The notes: generated from the letters alone by a model not told the origin. A stretch of 64,000 nt of DNA from Bacillus sp. RO3 (GCF_012911895.1 NZ_JAAXCV010000028.1:241734-305733); one strand, 5' to 3'. Positions 15,598-25,116 are shown, numbered from the stretch's first letter. Made by a program: numbers and translations.

Positions 15598-16668
15598 TTA
15601 AAAACTAATTGCATTCACATTTTCAGGTCTTGTGACAGGTTCGGTGATGGCTTCCCCGTCTTTCGATACGGCCGTTGCTTCTCCATTCACTAAAATAGTG
15701 ACCCCTTTGATCCCTTTTTGTTCCGTTAAAGAAAGAACCAGGGAATTGAGCATATGTTCGGATACCAGCTTTTCCTCGATACTTCCATAAACTGATTCGT
15801 TAAAATTCAATGTAACGGTCCCATTCTCAAGCTTTGGATCATCCAGCAGTTTTGCTCCTGTAAAATCACTGGCAAGGGAGGAGGAATATCCCGGTCCTTC
15901 AATCAGTTCGTTCACAACCGCCGCAATTTCATCCACTGAATTTGAGCTGACGCGCTTTGTAACCGGTACATAATACGTTTTGTCATCGGATTGAGACACA
16001 TAGTACACGGTGATCGGCTTGGTGCTTGTTGGGTCGACTACACCTGAAGTATCAAGATTGATCCCCACTTTTCTCGTCAATCCCTTTTCATCGATCGGCG
16101 TTCCGTTTACAGGCATTTCAGTTAATGGATATCCATTGACCCGAAGCTCCACTTTTTCAACAGAATCAAACTGTGTCAGTGTCCATGTGACGGACTGAAG
16201 GATCCTTTGCTCATCTTCAGGCTGATAGTTATTAAATTCCGGAGAAAAATCGGCAATGGCCGTTCCGTCTTTAATATCCACCGTCACTTGTGTATCCGCC
16301 GGAAGCACTGCTCTAAAACCGTTCGGCAGCACATTTTGAACCGGCCCATTTACAACCAGATATTCAAGGGCCTGCTTAGCCACACTTTCTTCACCTGGCA
16401 GCGGCATGGCCTGGGAGACAACATATCCATTTTTATCGATTAAATACAGCTCGGTCATGACCGTTTGGGCATTTGCCTCTTCCTGGCTTACTTCCTTCTC
16501 TTCACCTTTAGCCGTGTCCACTTTCTCTCCATCTTTTAAGTAGGACAGATCTTGAGGAGGATCTATTTTCTCTTTTCCGTCACCGAAACTAAGTAATCCA
16601 CAACCTGAAAGATATACGGATGAAGCCAGTACCGTTACAGCAATTGACACCTTTGCTTTTTTTGCCAT
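15598..16668 (-). CDS. gerM: germination lipoprotein GerM
   Basis: A 356-residue sporulation/germination protein with two GerMN domains (about residues 70-205 and 220-345; compare VTWTLTQFDSVEKVELRVNG with LVLSLTEQKGIKGVTILVNG). The N-terminus is a lipoprotein signal ending at the lipobox LSGC, with lipidated Cys23, so it is anchored on the outer face of the membrane. In B. subtilis GerM is needed for normal sporulation and germination. It lies between racE and rph as expected. Confidence 0.95.
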   Translation of the reverse strand: MAKKAKVSIAVTVLASSVYLSGCGLLSFGDGKEKIDPPQDLSYLKDGEKVDTAKGEEKEVSQEEANAQTVMTELYLIDKNGYVVSQAMPLPGEESVAKQALEYLVVNGPVQNVLPNGFRAVLPADTQVTVDIKDGTAIADFSPEFNNYQPEDEQRILQSVTWTLTQFDSVEKVELRVNGYPLTEMPVNGTPIDEKGLTRKVGINLDTSGVVDPTSTKPITVYYVSQSDDKTYYVPVTKRVSSNSVDEIAAVVNELIEGPGYSSSLASDFTGAKLLDDPKLENGTVTLNFNESVYGSIEEKLVSEHMLNSLVLSLTEQKGIKGVTILVNGEATAVSKDGEAITEPVTRPENVNAISF

Positions 16669-16749
16669 TGGGAAACCTCCTAAAAGACAGTTTGTACTAA
16701 CATGTATACGAGCCCTGACATGAAAATAGACCGAAACTTTTTGAAAATA

Positions 16750-16800
16750 AAAAAACCATCCGGATACAAGAATCTATTCTTGTAATCGAATGGTTTCCGC
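16750..16800 (-). terminator. terminator overlapping the racE 3' end
   Basis: On the minus strand a long imperfect stem (AACCATTCG-TACAAGAAT with ATTCTTGTA-CGGATGGTT) ends in TTTTTTTATTTT. Its 5' arm is part of the last codons of racE. Confidence 0.85.
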
Positions 16801-17574
16801 TTTCACTTCTCCTACTGTCAGCCAATCCGTCGCGATGCTTGCAAAGATGGTTGAAGAGCCTGTAGTAAAAAAGCGATGCTTCGGCTTCTGTATTCCTCTG
16901 TAAAGGAGATTGTAATAATCGAGAATCGTACTGACTTCACGAGCCGTTTCATCTCCAGAGCTTATGACACTGATCCCCGGACCCATGTATGCTTTTATCT
17001 TAGGCTGTAAGAGCGGATAATGGGTACATCCTAAAATCAATGTGTCAAGCCCCTTATCTTTGATAGACTCCAGTGTCTCGGCTATGATATCTGACGCCAT
17101 CGAACTGTTGTACTCTCCACTTTCCACTAAAGGGACAAACTTGGGACACGCAAGGGAGGTGACACTCAAGCTTCCATGCAGGGAATGGAGGGCTTGTACA
17201 TATGCACCGCTATTAATGGTCCCGATCGTTCCGAGGACACCGATTTTCTTATTTTGAGTATGCTTGATCGCGGCCCTCGCTCCAGGATGAATAACCCCTA
17301 TTACAGGGATGTCCAGATGGGTCTGAATTTCATCCAGGACTACTGCCGTGGCCGTATTACACGCTATAATCAGCATTTTTATATCATATTGCATAAGATA
17401 GTGGGTCATCTCCCACGTGAATGCTTTCACTTCCTCAGCGGTTCTCGGTCCGTAGGGGCAACGGGCTGTGTCACCGAGATAATAGATGGTCTCTTTAGGC
17501 AGCTGCCGCATGACTTCCTTTGCGACGGTAAGCCCCCCTACCCCTGAGTCAATGATGCCAATTGGTTGAATCAC
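16774..17574 (-). CDS. racE: glutamate racemase
   Basis: This enzyme makes D-glutamate for peptidoglycan (and for poly-gamma-glutamate where present). The 266 residues carry [13 protein letters not shown], the first catalytic cysteine in IIACNTAT and the second in LGCTHYPLL, plus the C-terminal [11 protein letters not shown]. The start is GTG behind GAGGGAATAAC, 10 bp after the MarR gene. murI is the synonym. Confidence 0.96.
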   Translation of the reverse strand: MIQPIGIIDSGVGGLTVAKEVMRQLPKETIYYLGDTARCPYGPRTAEEVKAFTWEMTHYLMQYDIKMLIIACNTATAVVLDEIQTHLDIPVIGVIHPGARAAIKHTQNKKIGVLGTIGTINSGAYVQALHSLHGSLSVTSLACPKFVPLVESGEYNSSMASDIIAETLESIKDKGLDTLILGCTHYPLLQPKIKAYMGPGISVISSGDETAREVSTILDYYNLLYRGIQKPKHRFFTTGSSTIFASIATDWLTVGEVKAETIRLQE

Positions 17575-17583
17575 GTTATTCCC

Positions 17584-18039
17584 TCACTCTGGTTTAATTT
17601 CTTGATGTAGCCTGGCTAAATTATCTTTTAATAATAGCACTTCTTCACGGGAGAAGTCCGTTAAGACACTCTGTAAATAATTCTGCCTTTTATTGATCAC
17701 TTCTTCAATGATTCTTTCGCCCTCTTTTAACATATGGATACGGACGACCCGACGGTCATTTTCATCCTTTACCCGCTCTACCAACTGATTTTTCTCCATT
17801 CTATCAACTAAATCCGTTGTGGTACTGCACGCAAGATACATCTTGCTGGAAAGATCACCAATCGTCATATCACCATACTCGAATAACCACTGCAGTGCGA
17901 TGAATTGCGGGGGCGTGATGGTGTATTGACTTAAGATTTCTCTTCCCTTTTGTTTGATGATGGAGGATATGTACCGCAGATCTTTCTCAATATCTGCCAC
18001 AACTTGTAAATCTTCCATGGGTTCTTTAGAATTCGACAT
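17584..18039 (-). CDS. ysmB: MarR-family transcriptional regulator YsmB
   Basis: A 151-residue winged-helix regulator: the HTH lies around MTIGDLSSKMYLACSTTTDLVDRMEKNQLVERV, followed by the wing DENDRRVVRIHML. The N- and C-terminal helices would form the dimer. The ligand is unknown. Good ribosome site (AAAGGAGAG). It is directly upstream of racE and may be cotranscribed with it. Confidence 0.9.
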   Translation of the reverse strand: MSNSKEPMEDLQVVADIEKDLRYISSIIKQKGREILSQYTITPPQFIALQWLFEYGDMTIGDLSSKMYLACSTTTDLVDRMEKNQLVERVKDENDRRVVRIHMLKEGERIIEEVINKRQNYLQSVLTDFSREEVLLLKDNLARLHQEIKPE

Positions 18040-18314
18040 GATTTCTCTCCTTTATATATCAGAAACTAGACGTGTACTCCTTATTTAAACGGGAGCCAAT
18101 CCAATGAACTACCCGCGCCTCTATTACGTGATGGGCCAGTAGTGACTTCTCATCAATCTATTTCCCATAATAGCATTTTCGCCTTTTTCAGGTGAAAATT
18201 CAAGCCAAGTTCGCCTTTGGCCAGAACTAAAAGAGACTGACTCTCATTCAAACATTAAAAGGTTTCCGCGGAAAGACCCGTTAATTGTTTGTCTTCAGAA
18301 TCAGTCCCTTACAT

Positions 18315-18539
18315 TTAAAGCTTGAGTTCCCCCATGCGAAGAAGCTCTACAACAGCTTGAGATCGCCCCTTCACTCCAAGCTTTTGCATGGCGTTGGAAA
18401 TATGATTTCGAACTGTTTTCTCGCTAATAAATAGATCACTAGCAATTTCCTTTGTTGTTTTGTCTTGAACTAACAGTTCGAATACTTCTTTTTCTCTTTT
18501 GGTGAGCAACGGTTTGTGTGTAAAATCATTGTCCTTCAA
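18315..18539 (-). CDS. gerE: late mother-cell regulator GerE
   Basis: A 74-residue LuxR/FixJ-type HTH protein that activates and represses spore-coat genes late in sporulation. The DNA-binding domain reads LTKREKEVFELLVQDKTTKEIASDLFISEKTVRNHISNAMQKLGVKGRSQAVVELLRMG (quoted in part: KTVRNHISNAMQKLGV). The start is TTG, nine bases after GGAGGG. A sigma-K promoter lies upstream (18605-18632), as in B. subtilis. Confidence 0.96.
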   Translation of the reverse strand: MKDNDFTHKPLLTKREKEVFELLVQDKTTKEIASDLFISEKTVRNHISNAMQKLGVKGRSQAVVELLRMGELKL

Positions 18540-18604
18540 TTATGGTAACCCTCCTTGCCTTCGCCAGCTTTAAACCGCGGGGATGGGTATTGTGGTCGTC
18601 AGAA

Positions 18605-18632
18605 TATCATATGTGAAGGAAGGGTTTAGAGT
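18605..18632 (-). promoter_or_regulatory. sigma-K promoter of gerE
   Basis: On the minus strand AC (18631-18632) is followed by 17 nt and CATATGATA (18605-18613), fitting the mother-cell sigma-K consensus AC-N16/17-CATAnnnTA. It is 66 bp upstream of the gerE start. Confidence 0.75.
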
Positions 18633-18682
18633 GACATAGATGAGGAAGTTAAATGAAAAATAGGCAAAGGATGATTCACACA

Positions 18683-19153
18683 CTACGACAGGCTCGACAC
18701 CGCCTTTTTGCAGTCCAGCATTGCCTTCATTTCTTCCGTCCAAGGAACACCTCTACCAGTCTGTTTCGATATTTGAACCATGGTTCCTCTACCTGTAAAG
18801 CAGACTTCTTCTTTTTCATTCAGACCCATATAGTGGAGATCCACTGAAGAATTACCCACACTATTCGCCTTCACACAAACCTTCAGCTGTTCATCGAAGA
18901 ATACTTGTTTCATAAAGTCACATTGCAAGTCCGCGACGACAGGGATCGTGTCGTGATCTGGCTTTACCCAATTCTGCATGAACCCTTTGTGTTTAAGAAA
19001 TTCGATCCTAGCTTCTTCGAAATAAGTGAATGGAACCGTATTGTTCATATGTCCAAACATATCAGTCTCGGAAAACCGAACCTTTATATCGATTGAAAAT
19101 GAAAATTCTTTTTGCCATGTTTCTATATCATCAATATATGTAAAACGCTTCAA
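18683..19153 (-). CDS. ysmA: hotdog-fold acyl-CoA thioesterase YsmA
   Basis: A 156-residue 4HBT-family thioesterase: the catalytic Asp is in SETDMFGHMNNTVPFTYFEEAR. It likely cleaves an acyl-CoA; the substrate is unknown. The TTG at 19151-19153 is chosen because AAAGGAGGAG precedes it; upstream frame starts lack a ribosome site. A FadR-like operator stands just upstream at 19193-19210, which would tie it to fatty-acid degradation. Confidence 0.9.
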   Translation of the reverse strand: MKRFTYIDDIETWQKEFSFSIDIKVRFSETDMFGHMNNTVPFTYFEEARIEFLKHKGFMQNWVKPDHDTIPVVADLQCDFMKQVFFDEQLKVCVKANSVGNSSVDLHYMGLNEKEEVCFTGRGTMVQISKQTGRGVPWTEEMKAMLDCKKAVSSLS

Positions 19154-19192
19154 AATGGCTCCTCCTTTTAGTAAACGAATGAAAACAGAAAA

Positions 19193-19210
19193 TGAATGAC
19201 TATTCATTAT
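19193..19210. promoter_or_regulatory. FadR-like operator upstream of ysmA
   Basis: TGAATGACTATTCATT followed by AT matches 16 of 18 positions of the Bacillus FadR consensus TGAATGAMTANTCATTCA and resembles the site at 39950-39967. Confidence 0.65.
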
Positions 19211-19251
19211 TTATTATAACGGTTTTCTGAAAAAAAGAAACCTTCAAAAAA

Positions 19252-19284
19252 GAAAAAAGCACTTCCCCGAAAGGAAGTACTTTT
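19252..19284 (-). terminator. terminator of the sdhCAB operon
   Basis: AAAGTACTTCC pairs with GGAAGTGCTTT (one wobble), followed by a T-run on the minus strand. It lies just past the sdhB stop. Confidence 0.88.
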
Positions 19285-19286
19285 GA

Positions 19287-20057
19287 TTAATCCACCATAT
19301 GGTCGCTTCCGAAGAAGTTTTTGAACATTTGGAAAGTGGTTTCTCTGTTTAAGGCAGCAATCGAAGTCGTTAGAGGGATTCCCTTTGGACAAGATTGAAC
19401 ACAGTTTTGAGAGTTTCCACAGTTCGCAAGTCCACCGTCGCCCATGATCGATTCCAGACGCTCATCCTGATTCATGGCACCGGTTGGATGCGCATTGAAC
19501 AAGCGGACCTGGGACAATGGAGCAGGACCGATGAAGTCCGATTTGCTGTTTACGTTTGGACATGCTTCGAGACAAACACCACATGTCATACATTTTGATA
19601 ACTCATAGGCCCATTGACGTTTTTTCTCGGGCATACGTGGTCCAGGACCAAGGTCGTATGTTCCATCAATCGGGATCCATGCTTTCACTTTCTTTAAGCT
19701 GTCGAACATGCGGCTGCGGTCTACCTGTAGGTCACGGACAACAGGGAAGGTACGCATAGGCTCAAGTCGGATCGGCTGTTCCAATTGATCAACCAACGCA
19801 GTACAAGACTGTCTCGGTTTACCGTTGATCACCATTGAACAAGCTCCACATACTTCTTCCAGACAATTCATATCCCAGTTGATGGGAGTCGTTTGTTCCC
19901 CTTTTGAATTGACCGGATTACGACGGATTTCCATCAGTGCGGAAATGACGTTCATATTCGGACGGTAATCAAGCTCGAACTCTTCTTGGAAAGGGGCTGA
20001 TTCAGGGCTTTCTTGACGAGTAATAATAAAACGGACTCTTTTGTTTTCACTCATCAT
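19287..20057 (-). CDS. sdhB: succinate dehydrogenase iron-sulfur subunit
   Basis: SdhB passes electrons from FAD to menaquinone through [2Fe-2S], [4Fe-4S] and [3Fe-4S] clusters. The cysteine motifs are visible: CLEEVCGACSMVINGKPRQSC for the first, CMTCGVCLEACP for the second, and CGNSQNCVQSCP for the third. The start overlaps the sdhA stop as ATGA, so translation is coupled. Last gene of sdhCAB. Confidence 0.98.
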   Translation of the reverse strand: MMSENKRVRFIITRQESPESAPFQEEFELDYRPNMNVISALMEIRRNPVNSKGEQTTPINWDMNCLEEVCGACSMVINGKPRQSCTALVDQLEQPIRLEPMRTFPVVRDLQVDRSRMFDSLKKVKAWIPIDGTYDLGPGPRMPEKKRQWAYELSKCMTCGVCLEACPNVNSKSDFIGPAPLSQVRLFNAHPTGAMNQDERLESIMGDGGLANCGNSQNCVQSCPKGIPLTTSIAALNRETTFQMFKNFFGSDHMVD

Positions 20058-21817
20058 TTAGTTCCCCCTTTTTTCTTAGAATAGTCACGCTTACGAGGTG
20101 CAATCAATGACGTGTCCACTTCTTCGTAATGGAATTCCGGTGAATTCGTCACAGCGTTATATTTAGCCATCGTCGTCTTAAGGAATTCTTCATCATTACG
20201 TTCAGGGAAGTCAGGTTTATAATGCGCTCCCCGGCTCTCGTCACGGTTTAGTGCACCGATTGTAATGACACGTGCAAGCTGAAGCATATTCCAGAGTTGG
20301 CGTGTAAATGTCGCTCCCTGGTTGCTCCATTTAGCCGTGTCATTAATGTTGATGTTCTGATAACGCTCCATTAATTCCTGGATCTTTTCATCCGTTTGTT
20401 TAAGCTTGTCGTTATGACGTACAACGGTTACGTTATCCGTCATCCACTCACCCAGTTCTTTATGGAGGACGTACGCATTCTCAGTTCCATTCATGGACAT
20501 GATGTTGTTCCATTTCTCTTCTTCCTGTTTCACATAGCGGTCGAACAGGGATGAAGGAACGGACTCAACCGTTTTCTCAAGACCTTCAATGTATTTAATG
20601 GCATTAGGACCAGCCACCATACCGCCATAAATAGCGGACAGTAACGAGTTTGCCCCCAAGCGGTTACCACCGTGCTGAGAATAATCACACTCTCCGGCAG
20701 CGAATAAGCCTGGGATATTGGTCATTTGATCATAGTCAACCCACAGTCCACCCATTGAATAGTGAACGGCAGGGAAAATTTTCATTGGTACCTTGCGCGG
20801 GTCATCCCCCATGAACTTCTCATAGATTTCAATGATTCCTCCAAGCTTGATATCAAGCTCTTTAGAGTCCTTATGAGAGAGATCGAGGTAAACCATGTTC
20901 TCACCGTTAATACCAAGCTTTTGGTTTACGCACACATCAAAGATTTCACGTGTTGCGATATCACGTGGTACCAGGTTTCCATAGGCAGGATACTTCTCTT
21001 CAAGGAAGTACCAAGGCTTACCGTCTTTATACGTCCATACCCGTCCACCTTCACCGCGGGCAGATTCACTCATCAGGCGAAGTTTGTCATCGCCGGGAAT
21101 CGCTGTGGGATGGATCTGGATAAATTCACCGTTTGCATAGTAAGCACCTTGCTGATACACGATGGATGCTGCCGAACCTGTGTTGATGACAGAGTTGGTA
21201 GATTTACCGAAGATGATTCCCGGTCCGCCGGTAGCCATGATCACCGCGTCTGCAGCAAACGATTTAATTTCCATCGTCTGAAGGTTTTGGGCAACGATCC
21301 CTCTGGCCACTCCTTCATCATCCACGACGACTCCAAGGAATTCCCATCCTTCGAATTTATCAACTAAACCTGCCACTTCATGACGACGAACCTGCTCATC
21401 AAGGGCGTATAATAACTGCTGACCAGTCGTTGCACCGGCAAACGCCGTTCTATGGTGCTGTGTTCCACCGAAACGGCGGAAATCCAGCAATCCTTCCGGT
21501 GTACGATTAAACATGACTCCCATACGATCGAGTAAATGGATAATTCCTGGTGCCGCTTCAGTCATCGCTTTAACAGGAGGTTGATTTGCTAAGAAATCTC
21601 CTCCATAAACAGTATCATCAAAATGTTCCCAAGGAGAGTCCCCTTCTCCTTTTGTATTAACGGCTCCGTTAATACCGCCTTGTGCACAAACAGAGTGGGA
21701 ACGCTTAACGGGTACAAGGGAGAATAAATCTACCTGCGTTCCTTTTTCTGCTGCTTTAATTGTGGCCATCAGGCCGGCTAAACCGCCGCCGACAACGATG
21801 ATTTTGCCTTTACTCAT
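20054..21817 (-). CDS. sdhA: succinate dehydrogenase flavoprotein subunit
   Basis: The FAD subunit of complex II (587 residues) oxidises succinate to fumarate. It shows the dinucleotide fold VGGGLAGLMATIKAA, the covalent-FAD region SHSVCAQGGIN, the active-site stretch QIHPTAIPG, and RGEGGRVW. The C-terminus is basic. It follows sdhC and overlaps sdhB by 4 bp. It acts on the inner face of the membrane. Confidence 0.98.
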   Translation of the reverse strand: MSKGKIIVVGGGLAGLMATIKAAEKGTQVDLFSLVPVKRSHSVCAQGGINGAVNTKGEGDSPWEHFDDTVYGGDFLANQPPVKAMTEAAPGIIHLLDRMGVMFNRTPEGLLDFRRFGGTQHHRTAFAGATTGQQLLYALDEQVRRHEVAGLVDKFEGWEFLGVVVDDEGVARGIVAQNLQTMEIKSFAADAVIMATGGPGIIFGKSTNSVINTGSAASIVYQQGAYYANGEFIQIHPTAIPGDDKLRLMSESARGEGGRVWTYKDGKPWYFLEEKYPAYGNLVPRDIATREIFDVCVNQKLGINGENMVYLDLSHKDSKELDIKLGGIIEIYEKFMGDDPRKVPMKIFPAVHYSMGGLWVDYDQMTNIPGLFAAGECDYSQHGGNRLGANSLLSAIYGGMVAGPNAIKYIEGLEKTVESVPSSLFDRYVKQEEEKWNNIMSMNGTENAYVLHKELGEWMTDNVTVVRHNDKLKQTDEKIQELMERYQNININDTAKWSNQGATFTRQLWNMLQLARVITIGALNRDESRGAHYKPDFPERNDEEFLKTTMAKYNAVTNSPEFHYEEVDTSLIAPRKRDYSKKKGGTK

Positions 21818-21889
21818 CGTGACTCACTCCTTTTCCTACCATACTTCAGAGCATTTTCTTATTCTATCAGACTCGTATTTATTCGTTTA

Positions 21890-22498
21890 TTATACGAAAG
21901 CGAAGATTGCGCGCATTCCGACAACGGATAATGCTACAAAAATCCCGATCGTGACATATGTAGCAATTAATTGAGAGCGTGGTGAAACGGTAATTCCCCA
22001 ACTAACACAGAATGACCATAAACCATTCGCGAAATGGAAAATCGTTGAAAGAACACCTAGCACATAGAAGCCAAGCATAAATGGATTCGACAAGATGTTT
22101 TCCATCATTTGAAAGTTCACTTCAGCTCCGAACGCGGCTGCGACCCTCGTTTCCCAGACATGCCATGTAACGAAAATGAATGTGATCACTCCGGATACAC
22201 GTTGAAGTAAAAACATCCAGTTACGGAAATAACCAAACTTACTTGCATTATTCTTGGAAGTGAATGCAATGTAAATTCCGTAAATTGCATGGAAATACAA
22301 TGGAAGGAAGATGATAAAAATTTCAAGGAAATAACGGAAAGGTAGACTTTCCATAAAGTGTGCCGCCTGGTTAAATGATTCTTCCCCGCCAGTGGCAAAA
22401 TGGTTCACGACTAAATGTTGTGTTAAAAATAATCCAACTGGAATAACACCTAGTAATGAATGAAGCCTGCGATAATTAAATTCTCGATTTCCAGCCAT
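21890..22498 (-). CDS. sdhC: succinate dehydrogenase cytochrome b558 subunit
   Basis: A 202-residue, five-helix membrane anchor that binds two hemes b and menaquinone. Likely heme histidines lie in LHSLLGVIPVGLFLTQHLVVNH and FVTWHVWETR. It is the Bacillus single-anchor type (no SdhD). The start ATG follows AAGGGGGGTAAATC. First gene of sdhCAB. Confidence 0.96.
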   Translation of the reverse strand: MAGNREFNYRRLHSLLGVIPVGLFLTQHLVVNHFATGGEESFNQAAHFMESLPFRYFLEIFIIFLPLYFHAIYGIYIAFTSKNNASKFGYFRNWMFLLQRVSGVITFIFVTWHVWETRVAAAFGAEVNFQMMENILSNPFMLGFYVLGVLSTIFHFANGLWSFCVSWGITVSPRSQLIATYVTIGIFVALSVVGMRAIFAFV

Positions 22499-22849
22499 GA
22501 TTTACCCCCCTTAATCATAAAATATGAATTCGTTTTCTAATGCATTTCATGAACGACTAGACGACGATACATATTTTATATTGTAACAATTATGTGACAT
22601 GTTCATTTTACTCCCAAGGAGTGGAAGCGTCAAGAAAACGTATACATAAATTCGACAATATCGCAAAAATATTATTAATAAAAAGATAACAGAAAAGATG
22701 TGTTTTCACCCGATTAAATGTGAGAAAATTCAAATAAGTTTCCAATTATTATTATATCACCAAAATATCCCAAGGTTCTTTTTTTTAGGTATGGGATGAT
22801 AAATCCCTTTTTCATGTATATAATAGTTTTATAGAAAGAGGGGATTCAC
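22499..22849. other. divergent intergenic region sdhC / yslB
   Basis: This 351-bp AT-rich gap must hold the sdhCAB promoter (minus) and the yslB promoter (plus). A plausible yslB -10 is the TATAAT at about 22817-22823. No gene or strong repeat is seen. Confidence 0.5.
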
Positions 22850-23287
22850 TTGGAACAGAAAAAAGAAGAGTTACATGAACCGACCGTTCCAATCTTCGGA
22901 TATGAAATGTTACGCGACATATTGATTCCAGAAATTTTAGGCAAGCACACACCCGATATTTTATACTGGGGTGGAAAACAGCTGTCACGGAAATTCCCCC
23001 TCCACTCAACGGAGGAATTAACTCCCTTCTTCAATGAAGCCGGATGGGGAACCCTGACACTTCTGGAGCAAAGAAAAAATGAAATGACCTTTGAATTAAC
23101 CGGACCAGTAATCAAAAGGCGTCTATCCATGAAAGCAGATAGTAACTTTAAATTGGAGGCAGGCTTCATTGCCGAACAAATTCAGCTTCAACGTAAATGC
23201 GTGGCCGAAGCGGCCGAGGAAGTACATAAACGGAATCATTCCGTTAAAGTGATTGTAAGATGGGACGAGAAGGATAAAGTAGAATAA
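22850..23287 (+). CDS. yslB: YslB family protein (DUF2507)
   Basis: A 145-residue soluble protein of the YslB/DUF2507 family, related by fold to V4R-like domains; the stretch FGYEMLRDILIPEILGKHTPDILYWGGKQLSRKFPL is characteristic. Function is not known to me. The start is TTG behind GAGGGGATTCAC. In B. subtilis it also lies between sdhC and lysC. It ends at a bidirectional terminator shared with lysC. Confidence 0.88.
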   Translation: MEQKKEELHEPTVPIFGYEMLRDILIPEILGKHTPDILYWGGKQLSRKFPLHSTEELTPFFNEAGWGTLTLLEQRKNEMTFELTGPVIKRRLSMKADSNFKLEAGFIAEQIQLQRKCVAEAAEEVHKRNHSVKVIVRWDEKDKVE

Positions 23288-23310
23288 AACCGCCTCTTAC
23301 ATATAGTCTT

Positions 23311-23350
23311 AAAAAGGCTGCCCGTTTATCCTGACGGGCAGCCTTTTTTT
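23311..23350. terminator. bidirectional terminator yslB/lysC
   Basis: AAAAAGGCTGCCCGT pairs with ACGGGCAGCCTTTTT around an 8-nt loop, with A- and T-runs on the two sides. It serves the convergent genes yslB and lysC. Confidence 0.95.
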
Positions 23351-23374
23351 ATTTTCCAGCCTGTGGATGTTTAC

Positions 23375-24613
23375 TTACAAACTGATTTCTTCCACCTTAA
23401 CAGCATCCAGGTTAAACGCACTATGTAGGATGCCTGCTGCTTTTTGCATATTCTTCTCATCAACGACGGCAGAAACTTTGATTTCGGACGTGCTGACCAT
23501 TTTCACAACGATGTCATTTTGAGCCAGCACTTCGAACATTTCCGCAGCAACCCCAGGATTTGAGATCATACCCGACCCGACAATCGATACTTTAGAAAGC
23601 CCGCTTTCATGCTCCACATGGGTGAAGGCCAATTGATCCTGGTTCCGTTCCAGGACCGCGAGTGTTTCCTCCAGATCTTGTTCTTTGATGGAGAATGATA
23701 GATTGGTTGTGTTCTGATCCGTCTGGCTTTGAATGATGATGTCTACATTCAGGTGATTTTTAGCTAATGTTGTGAAAACGGAAGATAGTCCTGTCAGAGC
23801 GTTCTTCAGTCCAAATACCGTTACACGTGTAATGTCCCCTTCAAAGGCTACTCCTCTTACGATCAGGTTTTGTTCCATGCTTGCTTCCTCCTCAATATAC
23901 GTTCCTTCAACTTTTTCAATACTGGATCTCACTTCTAGTGGAATCTGATAATTTTTAGCGAATTCCACAGCACGTGGATGCAGGACACCAGCCCCCAAGT
24001 TAGCCAATTCCAGCATTTCATCGTAGGAAATGGACGGCAGCTTCCTTGCTCCTTCTATATAACGCGGGTCAGTCGTATACACCCCGTCTACATCTGTATA
24101 AATGTCACAGCGCTCTGCTTTCAGGGCTGCTGCAATTGCCACCGCAGTTGTATCGGATCCGCCCCGGCCGAGAGTCGTGATTTCGCCTGTTTCCGTCATC
24201 CCTTGAAAACCTGCTACGATGACGACCCTTCCGGATTGAAGGTGAGTCATCATTTTTTCTGTATGAATATTAGTTATTCTGGCATTGCTGTGAACAGATT
24301 CCGTCTCGATTCCGGCCTGCCAGCCTGTGAAAGAGATGGCATCATGCCCCGATTGGATAAGAGCCATCGTGAGGAGGGAAATGGTCACTTGTTCTCCTGT
24401 TGAGAGCAGCATATCCATTTCTCGCTTACTTGGCTGGGATGTGATTTCCCTCGCCAGTCCAACGAGAGTATCCGTCGTTTTCCCCATGGCGGATACGACA
24501 ACCACCACATCATTCCCTCTTTCTTTCTCTTCTGCGATTCTAGATGCAACGTGTTGAATTCTTTCCACAGAACCTACTGAAGTCCCACCGAATTTCTGAA
24601 CAATAATACTCAC
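23375..24613 (-). CDS. lysC: lysine-sensitive aspartokinase
   Basis: This enzyme phosphorylates aspartate at the head of the lysine, diaminopimelate and threonine pathway. The N-terminal kinase domain has IIVQKFGGTSVGS, the GRGGSDTTAVA loop and YTDVDGVYTTDPR. Two C-terminal ACT domains bind the feedback effector. I chose the GTG at 24611-24613 (412 residues), five bases after GAGGGAG, because it matches the usual N-terminus; an upstream ATG adds 14 residues without a ribosome site. Expression is controlled by the lysine riboswitch at 24741-25009. Confidence 0.95.
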   Translation of the reverse strand: MSIIVQKFGGTSVGSVERIQHVASRIAEEKERGNDVVVVVSAMGKTTDTLVGLAREITSQPSKREMDMLLSTGEQVTISLLTMALIQSGHDAISFTGWQAGIETESVHSNARITNIHTEKMMTHLQSGRVVIVAGFQGMTETGEITTLGRGGSDTTAVAIAAALKAERCDIYTDVDGVYTTDPRYIEGARKLPSISYDEMLELANLGAGVLHPRAVEFAKNYQIPLEVRSSIEKVEGTYIEEEASMEQNLIVRGVAFEGDITRVTVFGLKNALTGLSSVFTTLAKNHLNVDIIIQSQTDQNTTNLSFSIKEQDLEETLAVLERNQDQLAFTHVEHESGLSKVSIVGSGMISNPGVAAEMFEVLAQNDIVVKMVSTSEIKVSAVVDEKNMQKAAGILHSAFNLDAVKVEEISL

Positions 24614-24740
24614 AACTTCTCCCTCTTTCTGACTCGAGTCCATTTCCTGACTCATTTTTTGATGGTGAAGAGTACAATCACAATCATCCTAGACGTCCAT
24701 ACAACAAGTGCTTTCCAATGGAAAAGTCCTGCGCTGATAA

Positions 24741-25009
24741 TAAAAAAAGCAATGAGAATAATATCTCATTGCTTTATGAACATACAGCAGAACATACGAA
24801 ATAGGTTCATCGGCATTGTGAGATAGCTCTCCAAGATTCAATCATCTTGACAATCCTACATTTCTTAAACGTAGAACCAGCGGATATAGCATGAGACTAT
24901 AGCCACTTCGGCGACTCTCCCCTTTCCAGGCATCTCAACGGAGCTCATACTCCTCTTCACCTGTACTCTTGAAGTTCGCACCTCTATCACCACTTTAAAA
25001 AGTGATAAT
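24741..25009 (-). promoter_or_regulatory. lysine riboswitch (L-box) with terminator
   Basis: The minus strand carries L-box core sequences GAGGTGCGAACTTCAAGAG, GGTGAAGAGGAGT, GAGATGCCTGG and GAGTCGCCGAAGTGG. The expression platform is the terminator stem AAAGCAATGAGA/TCTCATTGCTTT at 24746-24775 followed by Ts. When lysine binds, lysC transcription should stop here. Confidence 0.96.
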
Positions 25010-25026
25010 GTTATAAATTTTCGTTA

Positions 25027-25055
25027 ATTATAGCACACAAAAAAATGCGATTCAA
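25027..25055 (-). promoter_or_regulatory. promoter of the lysC leader
   Basis: Minus strand -35 TTGAAT, 17-bp spacer, -10 TATAAT, placing the start of transcription right at the 5' end of the L-box. Confidence 0.85.
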
Positions 25056-25116
25056 TGAACATTTTGAATTTATCTTCATTTTATTATGGGCTGCTGTATG
25101 ACAGCACAGCCAACTT

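Noticed and set aside
18210..18305. Possible palindromic repeat copy between ysmB and gerE
   Set aside because: Only a TTTCCGCGG fragment matches the repeat family; the rest does not align.
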